From Thermoplasmata archaeon (lineage in GTDB: Archaea > Thermoplasmatota > Thermoplasmata > UBA10834), in contig JAOTTD010000010.1 in NCBI GenBank assembly GCA_029864565.1, forward strand, positions 1-64,000: a DNA stretch of 64,000 nucleotides. Reading direction: 5' to 3'. Positions within the stretch are counted from its first letter, which is position 1, and every line of letters begins with the position of its first letter. The notes under the pieces were generated by a model. The model did not search any database. It had not been told where the DNA came from and saw nothing but the letters and a program-made list of their open reading frames with translations. Both the position numbers and the translations under genes were made by a program. Shown here one piece after another: positions 16,682 to 23,137 of this stretch.

Positions 16682-18022
16682 TCACACCTTCAAGACCTCT
16701 TCGACGCTCTGTTCGAGTATGTCCATCGACTCCTCAAGGATGTCCTGTGGCATGATTATCGATGGATGCATTCGAATCACGTTGTTGTATGTCCCACAGG
16801 TAAGTATGAGCAAGCCCTTCTTCAACGCCGCGTTCTTGATCGCGCCCGTCTCCTTCACCGCTGGTTCCTTCGTTTTTGGGTCGCTGACGAGCTCCAATGC
16901 CATCATCGCACCCACGCCCCTGACTTCTCCGATCGTCGGGAACCTCTGATGCAACTCCTCCAGTCGTTTCACCATGTAGGAGTTGATCTTGGAAACGTTG
17001 CCCATGCTCCTCTCGATGATTTCCATCTGTGCAAGGGCAGCAGAACAAGCGACTGGATTGCCCCCGAAGGTGCCTCCGAGTCCGCCCACCTGAGGTGCGT
17101 CCATTATCTCTGGCCTGCCAGTGGTAGCCGAGAGCGGAAAGCCCCCGCCGATGCCCTTTCCGCTCACGAGTATGTCTGGCTCTGTGCCGGGCCAGTGCTC
17201 CACGCACCACATCTTACCCGTCCTTCCCGCACCGGTCTGTATCTCATCGTCTATGTAGACGACGCCGTGCTTCTTGCATATCTTGGAGACCTTGGGATAG
17301 AACTCCTTTGGAGGAACGATGAAGCCGCCCTCCCCAGCGATTGGCTCGCCTATGAGCGACGACACCTTGCCCTCGAACTGCGGGGACGACCATGTCTCGT
17401 CTATCTTGTCCGCACAGGCAACTTCACAGGAAGGGTAGGTCATATTGAACGGACATCGGTAGCAGTATGCGAACTCCACCTTGTAGGTCTCTGGGAGTGG
17501 ACCGTAGCCGGCTTTGTATGGCATCTCCTTGGCCGTAAGCGCCAGCGCCATCATTGTTCTGCCATGGAAACCGTGATTGAACGAGAAGGCCGCCGCCCTC
17601 TTGTTGTAGTGCCTAGATATCTTGACCGAGTTCTCAACTGCCTCCGCGCCCGCGTTGAACAGCACTGATTTTGTCAGGCCTGAACCTGGAGCGACCTTTG
17701 CGATCTTCTCCGCCACGCGGAGGTAGCTCTCATACGGAGTCACTTGGAAGCAGGTGTGTATGAACTTCTCCGCCTGGGTCTTGATTGCGGCCTCGACCTC
17801 GGCGGGTCTGTGACCGATGTTCGTTACACCGATGCCACTGCCCATGTCGATGAAGACATTACCGTCGATATCCGAAAGTAGCGAGCCCTCGGCCTTTTCG
17901 ATGTATACTGGCGCGACGATTCCAACGCCCTTCGCGATCAGACGCTCCCTCATCTTCCCCAGCTCTACGGATTTGGGACCCGGGACCTCTGATGTCTTTA
18001 TTGAAGCATATTTTGCCGACAT
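16682..18022 (-). CDS. Class III aminotransferase (4-aminobutyrate/amino-acid aminotransferase-like)
   Basis: A 446-residue PLP enzyme. The start is the ATG at 18022 after GAGGGG. Class III landmarks are present: GSGIGVTNIGHRPAEV, FNAGAEAVENSVKISRHYN (cofactor phosphate), FNHGFHGRTMMALALTAK, VVYIDDEIQTGAGRTGK (PLP nitrogen), and the Schiff-base lysine in LVSGKGIGGGFPLSA. An insert with EFAYCYRCPFNMTYPSCEVA is typical of the archaeal branch of Pyrococcus-type acetylornithine/GABA-like aminotransferases and amino-acid racemases; the cysteines may be structural. The exact substrate (GABA, ornithine, or racemisation of leucine or methionine) is not resolvable. It stands alone, convergent with cobY. 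Confidence 0.87.
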   Translation of the reverse strand: MSAKYASIKTSEVPGPKSVELGKMRERLIAKGVGIVAPVYIEKAEGSLLSDIDGNVFIDMGSGIGVTNIGHRPAEVEAAIKTQAEKFIHTCFQVTPYESYLRVAEKIAKVAPGSGLTKSVLFNAGAEAVENSVKISRHYNKRAAAFSFNHGFHGRTMMALALTAKEMPYKAGYGPLPETYKVEFAYCYRCPFNMTYPSCEVACADKIDETWSSPQFEGKVSSLIGEPIAGEGGFIVPPKEFYPKVSKICKKHGVVYIDDEIQTGAGRTGKMWCVEHWPGTEPDILVSGKGIGGGFPLSATTGRPEIMDAPQVGGLGGTFGGNPVACSAALAQMEIIERSMGNVSKINSYMVKRLEELHQRFPTIGEVRGVGAMMALELVSDPKTKEPAVKETGAIKNAALKKGLLILTCGTYNNVIRMHPSIIMPQDILEESMDILEQSVEEVLKV

Positions 18023-18157
18023 ACGAACCCCTCGAAGCTTCTGCAACTTATTCTGTGTCCTTTCGTGGATGGTTGAATCCATAGATATTTGTTTAGCAAC
18101 AGACGGAAATAGGAGCTTCGTAGCTCCACAAGCGCGTGGTGAAGGAAGACGAAAGCC

Positions 18158-19345
18158 CTAACGCGCGGGCGCAATCGTGTCGTCGTTCCGAGAAGCAGGG
18201 GCGGAATTGGGTTCGGCAGCACGGGCTTCTGGTCTGAGACGGCCGAAGGTCTTTGCGTCCGCAGATTCTTTGAGCCGCAGCATCAGGAACAGCCCGGCCA
18301 CAACCAGAGGTGCAAGGCTGCTCTTCACTGCGACCATGAGAAATGCCGTGATTGTCAGCAGGACGCGGTCGTTGAAGCTTCTAAGGCGCATGCTTATGAC
18401 TAATACGGCGAAAACTATCGCCGCACTGACCATCGAATAGTACTCGCTCTCCATCAGCAGCTCGCTCAATACTGTGCCGCCGACGGAAGTGCCCTCGCGC
18501 AGCGCCTCGCTAGCGTGGAAGAAAACTGCGGCGTCGAGCACTATAAAGACACCGAAAGGAAGCATCAGGAGAAGCGCGGCCCCAGCGCCGCACGCTGTCG
18601 AGACAGCGGTGTCGCCGAGGCGCCTCCAGTCTCTCGCCTTCAATCCGCGCTGAAGCTCGTAGAGAATCAGCACCACAAGAGGGATTCCTGCGAAGATCTT
18701 CGTCATCGTGGCAAGAGCCATGATGAATATGGCCAGAGCTCCTGGGTGCCACTGGATTCGTCTATACACGAACATCGAAAGGACCATCAACAGCAGCGTG
18801 AGAGAAGCGTTGTCAAACGAGTAGAACAACATGACGACCCCGGCTATCGGCGCATAGGCAATCCAATCAGCCTTCAGAGTGTCTCTGAGAATCGCGAACG
18901 CGATTCCTAACAACATCAGATTCGACAGAACGAACCACAATGGAGAGCCTATCCATCCGAGGAACTCATGGAATCCCACGTAAACGTACAAATCCAATGG
19001 AAGATAGTTGTAGGGGCCCATCGTCCACTTCACGTTCGGGGCATACTTATCCTGGAATCGTGGGACGACCCGCTCCTCGTAGGGGTTGATGCCGGCCTCG
19101 TAGCTCGTGACTGCTGCCTCAACGGCGTCGTCAATATCGTGTATTCTGTCGAAGTAGTCGAAATTGAGGACGAAGATGACAGCGAAGACAACGAGTCCAA
19201 ACCAGAAGACTGACGAGACGACGAGTATGTATCGCTTGAACAGCGTCGCCAACCGCCCAAGATAGTGGCCACGTGCTACTACTACCCACATGAGGATGAT
19301 TGATGTGAGTATTCCAGTGAAGAATAGGTCTATCAATCGGAACAC
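18158..19345 (-). CDS. Polytopic GT87-like membrane glycosyltransferase
   Basis: A 395-residue membrane protein with about nine hydrophobic helices. An extracytoplasmic loop near residue 90 reads AGINPYEERVVPRF, and MGPYNYLPLDLYVYVGF follows. This NPY plus GP.NY.P pattern fits DUF2029/GT87-type polyprenyl-phosphate-sugar-dependent glycosyltransferases, in which an acidic pair early in the protein (DIDDAVEAA) could be catalytic. The C-terminal 40 residues are Ala/Arg/Glu-rich and probably cytoplasmic. The start is GTG. It may modify surface glycoproteins or lipids, such as the secreted proteins in this window; that link is inference. Confidence 0.65.
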   Translation of the reverse strand: MFRLIDLFFTGILTSIILMWVVVARGHYLGRLATLFKRYILVVSSVFWFGLVVFAVIFVLNFDYFDRIHDIDDAVEAAVTSYEAGINPYEERVVPRFQDKYAPNVKWTMGPYNYLPLDLYVYVGFHEFLGWIGSPLWFVLSNLMLLGIAFAILRDTLKADWIAYAPIAGVVMLFYSFDNASLTLLLMVLSMFVYRRIQWHPGALAIFIMALATMTKIFAGIPLVVLILYELQRGLKARDWRRLGDTAVSTACGAGAALLLMLPFGVFIVLDAAVFFHASEALREGTSVGGTVLSELLMESEYYSMVSAAIVFAVLVISMRLRSFNDRVLLTITAFLMVAVKSSLAPLVVAGLFLMLRLKESADAKTFGRLRPEARAAEPNSAPASRNDDTIAPAR

Positions 19346-19469
19346 CTGCTCAGTGGCTTACCTCCTCTCCCAGCCTGTCGGATTTCCGAACGTTGCGATT
19401 TTTCTGCCCGACAGGGTTACAATCGGCGATGGCTATAATAATGTTCCTCAAACGCTGGTCGACCGTCGA

Positions 19470-20243
19470 TTAGTAGTATCCCGCGACCGCGGGTGTGGAG
19501 TCTCTGCTCTTCTTCTCCGCATCCTTGTGCAGCACCTTCAGCTGGGCTTCGAGTCTCTCGGCCTCTTTGCATAGAGGCACGACGTTCAGACTCAGGTGCA
19601 TTATCATCTGGTCGATGGCTGTGAGTATCAACGCCGCAGCCCTAGCATCAGCCATATCGGGCCTTGCTTCGGCAAGCAACGTAATCACATCCACGCCGCG
19701 TCTCCGGCCCTCGTTGAGCAGAACACCGGCCGTGCCTGATATCACTCCCTCTGTGAAAGGCCTGTAATCAGCCGTCTTTAACATTTCCTCGGCACTCTCC
19801 GTGCTGGCGATGCCATAAACCGACACCTCGCCCACTTCGGTGTCCCCCTCATCGGCTTCCTCTCCCTCCACGATCAATCCACCCGCGGATATGATGAGGC
19901 TGCATTTCTGGTGCTCCGCAAAGTCAATCATCGCCTTGCCGAGGGGCCTCAACAGGTTCGCGGACGGTTGCAGCTCCGTCGAGAAGACGACGACCTGCTG
20001 CTCACCTGCTTTGAGGTTCGGTCTCGCGTACACCCTCGCAGGGCCGAGGGGTTCCGAGTCACGGATGAGCGACACTGTCGGGAAGAGGCTCGAGTCCATC
20101 ACGGCGATGTACTCCATTTTGAGAAGCGCGATGAGGTAGTTCGCGACTATGGAACTGACGAGCCCAACGCTCGGGAAGCCGTCGATGATAACCGCATTCC
20201 TGAGATCCATCTTCTTGAGTTCGACAATCTCGATCTCTTCCAT
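19470..20243 (-). CDS. PAC2-family proteasome assembly chaperone homologue
   Basis: A 257-residue PAC2-family protein. Typical blocks are VIIDGFPSVGLVSSIVANYL near residue 20, FPTVSLIRDSEPLGPARVYA, VVFSTELQP, LIISAGGLIVEGEE, and GVISGTAGVLLNEGRRRGVD near residue 165. Archaeal members include PbaA/PbaB-like proteasome chaperones and related proteins of unknown function. The C-terminal 40 residues form a likely coiled coil (CKEAERLEAQLKVLHKDAE). It stands apart from any proteasome subunit gene in this window. Confidence 0.85.
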   Translation of the reverse strand: MEEIEIVELKKMDLRNAVIIDGFPSVGLVSSIVANYLIALLKMEYIAVMDSSLFPTVSLIRDSEPLGPARVYARPNLKAGEQQVVVFSTELQPSANLLRPLGKAMIDFAEHQKCSLIISAGGLIVEGEEADEGDTEVGEVSVYGIASTESAEEMLKTADYRPFTEGVISGTAGVLLNEGRRRGVDVITLLAEARPDMADARAAALILTAIDQMIMHLSLNVVPLCKEAERLEAQLKVLHKDAEKKSRDSTPAVAGYY

Positions 20244-20384
20244 CTTGAACGAAGGAAGGTATGAAGAGTATTATCCTTAAAGCGTTCGCATGGCCGGGAC
20301 GGTCAGAAGGGACAGGCTCGCCCCTGGACAGGGGGTTAAGCCAAGGTTTTATACGAGGGGGACTTATGTGTCATCCGGCCAGAT

Positions 20385-20504
20385 GGGCCGGTGGCTTAGT
20401 CCGGATATAGCACTGGCCTTCTATGGTTCATCTGCTGGACCGAAGACAGCCAGTGGTCTCGGGTTCGAAAGGCGCCGCAGCGCCCGAAATTCCCGACCGG
20501 CCCG
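20385..20504 (+). tRNA. tRNA-Arg(UCU) with two introns
   Basis: The acceptor stem pairs GGGCCGG (20385-20391) with CCGGCCC (20497-20503); G20504 is the discriminator. Two BHB introns are visible. Intron 1 (20424-20447, 24 nt) lies after position 37: the helix CTGGC/GCCAG, bulges TAT and ACA, the 4-bp helix CTTC/GAAG and inner stem GGTTC/GGACC form a canonical BHB. Removal leaves loop CTTCTAA, anticodon UCU (20420-20422). Intron 2 (20470-20490, 21 nt) lies in the T-loop: TCGGG/CCCGA, TTCG/CGAA, bulges AAA and ATT, inner stem GGCGC/GCGCC. Removal restores the T-loop TTCGAAT. The mature RNA is 75 nt. A T-rich TATA-like element (TTTTATAC) sits about 37 bases upstream. Confidence 0.95.
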
Positions 20505-20524
20505 CTGCGCCCCATCAAAAGGCA

Positions 20525-20532
20525 TATAAAAA
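20525..20532 (+). promoter_or_regulatory. TATA box for the eL41/tRNA-Trp unit
   Basis: TATAAAAA with a purine-rich AAGGAAG after it lies 51 bases before the eL41 ATG. This predicts transcription from about 20555. No separate promoter is seen between eL41 and tRNA-Trp, 26 bases downstream. Confidence 0.6.
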
Positions 20533-20575
20533 GGAAGCGATGTACGCCCAAACAGTCGCAAAGGGAGTCTGACAC

Positions 20576-20683
20576 ATGAAGAGAAGTTCTCGAGCGTGGA
20601 AGAAGCGAGGAAAGCAGCGCTGGAAATGGCGCAAGAAGAAGATGAGAAGACGCAAGAGAGCTCAGAAGCTGCGGAAGAAGTAG
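20576..20683 (+). CDS. rpl41e: Ribosomal protein eL41
   Basis: A 35-codon gene too short for routine gene calling: ATG at 20576, TAG at 20681-20683. It encodes an almost purely basic single helix with RAWKKRGKQRWKWRKKKM followed by RRRKRAQKLRKK. That matches the tiny eL41 protein, whose core WRKKRMRRLKRxRRK spans the intersubunit bridge. GGGAG lies eight bases upstream, and a clear TATA box is about 50 bases before the ATG. The neighbouring tRNA genes suit a translation-related unit. The extended N-terminus (MKRSSRAWKKRGK) is longer than the eukaryotic 25-residue form. Confidence 0.8.
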   Translation: MKRSSRAWKKRGKQRWKWRKKKMRRRKRAQKLRKK

Positions 20684-20709
20684 GATATTCCTTGCGATGG
20701 TGCGCAACC

Positions 20710-20880
20710 GGGGGTATGGGGTAGTCTGGTATCCTAACGGGCTCCAGTTATGGGAATGATTTCCGTTGGGTTTGCTGACCAGTGATGAGTAACTGGAGCG
20801 ATGACCCATGTCTGAACGCGTGGAGTCGCTCTCCACGTGGTGGAAACCCGTCGATGGGGGTTCAAATCCCTCTGCCCCCA
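20710..20880 (+). tRNA. tRNA-Trp(CCA) with a 98-nt intron
   Basis: The acceptor stem pairs GGGGGTA (20710-20716) with TGCCCCC (20873-20879); A20880 is the discriminator. The anticodon stem is ACGGG (20737-20741) with CCCGT (20847-20851). The T-arm is GGGGG-TTCAAAT-CCCTC. The intron (20748-20845) follows position 37; splicing leaves the loop CTCCAGA with anticodon CCA at 20744-20746. The BHB is relaxed: bulges AGT and AAA flank an imperfect 4-bp helix. The intron carries a box C/D guide RNA, annotated separately. The gene's 3' end serves as an attachment site for the adjacent integrated element. Confidence 0.95.
20756..20804 (+). ncRNA. Box C/D guide RNA inside the tRNA-Trp intron
   Basis: Box C is ATGATTT (20756-20762), box D' CTGA (20775-20778), box C' GTGATGA (20782-20788), and box D ATGA (20801-20804). 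Both C-D' and C'-D spacers are exactly 12 nt, the usual archaeal length. Spacer 2 contains TAACTGGAGC (20790-20799), perfectly complementary over 10 nt to pre-tRNA 20741-20750; the fifth base before box D (G20796) pairs with C34. Spacer 1 ends GGGTTTG; the fifth base before D' (G20770) pairs with C39. The predicted products are therefore 2'-O-methyl C34 and C39 on the host pre-tRNA. Intron-encoded guides for positions 34 and 39 are known in euryarchaeal tRNA-Trp. Box D is non-consensus (ATGA). Confidence 0.85.
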
Positions 20881-20941
20881 CTCTCAGGCATAGCCAGTAT
20901 AGTCGTCAGACCGAGAAATCACGGGGTTTTTTGTACCGGGG
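20858..20941 (+). repeat. Left attachment-site repeat (tRNA-Trp 3' end plus integrase 3' end)
   Basis: The last 23 bases of tRNA-Trp and the following 60 bases, which encode the integrase C-terminus on the minus strand, are repeated at 28734-28817 with about three quarters of positions identical. The best-conserved core is GGTTCAAATCCCTCTGCC. A direct repeat of a tRNA 3' end beside an integrase gene is the usual mark of site-specific integration. Confidence 0.65.
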
Positions 20942-21393
20942 GATGCTGGCATTGAACCGTCCATTATGCGGAGGATTTCACGGTTCACAGCATCAGTGCT
21001 TCTTTGGCAGTAGTACTTCTGTGTGGTCTTGAGGCTGTTGTGTCCGAGAGCGCCCGAGGCGGTCTCCAGGTCGCCGCCGCCGTCAAGCAGCATCTGTCCA
21101 TAGGTCCTGCGAAGGGCACGAAGCTCGAATCTGACTCCAGAAACTGCCTCGACCTGTGCCTTGACCTTCTGCAGACGGTTGGCGCTGTAGAAACGAGCGG
21201 GGTCATCCTTGCGACACAAGAGCGGTTCGGCATCCAGAAGGCCGTGCTCTGAGAGAATGCGTTCTCGCGCGCTCAGGTAGGCAAGCACGACGGGGCATAC
21301 CTTCAGGTCACAGGACGGATAGTGAGGGAAATCCAGGATGACAACAGTGCCAAATACTTCATCATCGAGCTTGAGAACAAGCGACTGACCCAC
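20884..21393 (-). CDS. Tyrosine recombinase/integrase, C-terminal catalytic fragment
   Basis: A 169-residue piece of a phage-type integrase. It carries the second half of the catalytic domain: FELRALRRTYGQMLLDGG (box II, with R in place of the usual H), DLETASGALGHNSLKTT (LGH motif) and the nucleophile region QKYYCQ near residue 135. The N-terminal DNA-binding domain and the first catalytic arginine are missing, since a full integrase has about 300 or more residues. The gene is therefore probably inactive, or split as in some archaeal elements. It is convergent with tRNA-Trp and its stop lies 4 bases after the tRNA end. A second remnant of the same C-terminus (ISRTDDYTSYA) follows repeat D near 28760-28795. 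Confidence 0.8.
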   Translation of the reverse strand: MGQSLVLKLDDEVFGTVVILDFPHYPSCDLKVCPVVLAYLSARERILSEHGLLDAEPLLCRKDDPARFYSANRLQKVKAQVEAVSGVRFELRALRRTYGQMLLDGGGDLETASGALGHNSLKTTQKYYCQRSTDAVNREILRIMDGSMPASPGTKNPVISRSDDYTGYA

Positions 21394-21576
21394 CGATACT
21401 TGATGGTGTCAGAGAAATGCGTAGGTGATTCAATTCCCAGGGAGTTCTCGCAAGGGGAAGGCCCTCTGCATGTCGGGATTGCCGTTGTTCTAAACGATAG
21501 GATAGTTGCCAATGATACCTTCGACTTCGATGAGGTCCACTACTTTGCCATCGGTGAGATTCGGCCCATACGATAA
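21322..21576 (+). CDS. Hypothetical small protein ending at repeat A
   Basis: An 84-codon frame whose second half (from the internal ATG at 21403) has natural protein composition, with GPLHVGIAVVLNDRIVAND and FDFDEVHYFAIGEIRPIR. The first 24 codons are antisense to the integrase fragment, so the real start is uncertain and the gene may be a truncated remnant. The stop codon (21574-21576) touches the first base of repeat A. No family is recognised. Confidence 0.4.
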   Translation: MREIQDDNSAKYFIIELENKRLTHRYLMVSEKCVGDSIPREFSQGEGPLHVGIAVVLNDRIVANDTFDFDEVHYFAIGEIRPIR

Positions 21577-21657
21577 GGGGTTTACCCCGGTACGAAATCC
21601 TGCTTGATTCTCCCAGGCTTTGGACACACTGGCTCAGCAGAGGTTTAAATCCCTCTG
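21577..21657 (+). repeat. T-arm-like repeat, copy A
   Basis: 81 bases with three potential hairpins: GGGGTTTACCCC, CCTG...CAGG, and CAGAGG-TTTAAAT-CCCTCTG resembling a tRNA T-arm with box B. The middle stem is CCTG/CAGG here and CCCG/CGGG in copy D, a compensatory change. It begins right after the stop of the small ORF and ends 60 bases before the next gene. Confidence 0.8.
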
Positions 21658-21717
21658 AATGCGTGGGAAAAACCATAGAGACGGAAGGGCATCCGGTGAG
21701 AGGTCGAGGGGGATGGC
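21658..21717 (+). promoter_or_regulatory. Conserved leader before the zinc-ribbon protein gene
   Basis: The 60 bases between repeat A and the ATG at 21718 resemble the 56 bases between repeat B and the ATG at 23138. Shared blocks are a GAAT..CGTG segment, GGAAAA, TAG.G.CGGAAGGG, ATCCG, and GGTCGAGGG, the last serving as ribosome-binding site. Repeat and leader thus form one duplicated upstream unit. Confidence 0.55.
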
Positions 21718-22905
21718 ATGAAGTGTCCGAAGTGCGGTGCGGAGAATGCCGATTACTTGTTCTACTGCGGCTCGTGTGCATCAGGATTGCGTGATGATCC
21801 TGCGAGGAGTATAGAAGTAAGACAACCGGTGGCAACTGCGCGTGACGGATCTGACTCGGCTGCGGAGCATAAGGCCAAGCTGAAGAAGTCGTTGAGACAA
21901 ATGGCGCTGACATTTGGAGCGTTTGCCGCTTTTTGGCTTCTTCTTGGGGTCCTGTCAATGACAGATGGGGATTTGGATTACAGCCGCTTGCACTATTTGG
22001 TTCTCGCTGGCCTGTTTGCCCTAATTTCTGTCCACAGCTATTGGACCAGCACCGATGATGAAGCACTGTCCTTCTTCCGTCTTGGTGGCTGGACCGGGAA
22101 TGTTTCCGTCGAAGTGGCTGGCTTGAATCTCAGCGGCCTGGTCGGAGTATTGGTGGGGATAACCGCAGGAGTGATGACTGGCATACTGCTTGGGGATGAA
22201 CCGGGATTCATCATTTACTCTGCAGTATTCATCTTAGTGATGATTGGGTCGTTGCTCTTGGTCATGTTCTGTTGGCCGCCGAAGGTAGCGCTTGAAGAGG
22301 CCGGCATATGCATAGGATACCCAAGCAGAAATCGTGTATTCATCCCTTTCGAGAAGGTCTCATCGGTCGGGCTCAAGAAGAAGGTGCTCAGAGTATCCTT
22401 GGGCAAGAGACGTCCGCTCAGCTTTAAGACGCATAGATACCTGCTTCTGGGGAACATCGAAGACATGAGGAAGGAACTTGACAGGGTTGCGCCTTCAGGG
22501 GTCCCTTCCCGCGCATTGACCTCCCCCTATCAGAAAGGTGCCGAGGTAGCCGGGCCCGAAGTCGTGTTTGAAGGCACGGGCCTATCCAAGCTAACTCCGG
22601 CAGGGATCATGCTCATCATCGCCGGATTCTTCGCATTCATGAATGCTGTCGTCCTATTCGCCATTGACAGCCTCTTGTTCACTCCCGGTAGTAGCCCCCT
22701 CGTCTGCTGCGGCGGATTGGAGGTACTGTGCGGGGCGATTGCGATTCTGGGCGGAATACAGACAATACGCAGAGTGAAGTACAAGCTGTCAGTAATCGCG
22801 TCCATATTGGCCACAGTGAGTGGCGGAGGCTTGGTCGTATCCCCCGTGCTCGGAATAATCTCCCTTGTGATTATCCATCGATACAGAGAAGACTTCGAGG
22901 ATTGA
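21718..22905 (+). CDS. Zinc-ribbon multi-pass membrane protein
   Basis: A 395-residue protein opening with a double-CxxC zinc ribbon (MKCPKCGAENADYLFYCGSC). Membrane helix pairs follow near residues 60-105 (LTFGAFAAFWLLLGVLSM; LHYLVLAGLFALISVHSYW), 135-185 and 295-395. Between the second and third pairs is a soluble stretch with ICIGYPSRNRVFIPFEKVSS and LKKKVLRVSLGKRRPLSFK that resembles a PH-like membrane domain. It is cargo of the island, preceded by repeat A and a leader shared with the next gene. Function is unknown; zinc-ribbon plus PH-like membrane proteins often act in envelope organisation or signalling. Confidence 0.7.
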   Translation: MKCPKCGAENADYLFYCGSCASGLRDDPARSIEVRQPVATARDGSDSAAEHKAKLKKSLRQMALTFGAFAAFWLLLGVLSMTDGDLDYSRLHYLVLAGLFALISVHSYWTSTDDEALSFFRLGGWTGNVSVEVAGLNLSGLVGVLVGITAGVMTGILLGDEPGFIIYSAVFILVMIGSLLLVMFCWPPKVALEEAGICIGYPSRNRVFIPFEKVSSVGLKKKVLRVSLGKRRPLSFKTHRYLLLGNIEDMRKELDRVAPSGVPSRALTSPYQKGAEVAGPEVVFEGTGLSKLTPAGIMLIIAGFFAFMNAVVLFAIDSLLFTPGSSPLVCCGGLEVLCGAIAILGGIQTIRRVKYKLSVIASILATVSGGGLVVSPVLGIISLVIIHRYREDFED

Positions 22906-23000
22906 GCGAGTTCGAGGGACGATTACAGACCATTGAGAGTGCATCAGGGCAATAGTATACACGAACCGCAGTCAAGAAAACGAACCATAGGGAAGGAAAA

Positions 23001-23081
23001 GGGTTTGTCCCCGGCACGCTATTCCGCTTGATTTTCTCAGGGTTCGGACATACTGGCTTGGCAGAGGTTCGAATCCCTCTG
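23001..23081 (+). repeat. T-arm-like repeat, copy B
   Basis: 81 bases matching copy A through the whole length: GGGTTTGTCCCC hairpin, a CTTGATTTTCT loop, CGGACATACTGGCTTGG, then CAGAGGTTCGAATCCCTCTG. It lies between the stop of the zinc-ribbon gene and the leader of the propeller gene. Confidence 0.8.
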
Positions 23082-23137
23082 AATTCGTGAGGAAAAGTCT
23101 TAGGGGCGGAAGGGTATCCGAGAAGCGGTCGAGGGAA

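Noticed and set aside
16766-17668. 300-codon plus-strand frame
   Set aside because: It is an antisense shadow of the class III aminotransferase, with unnatural composition.
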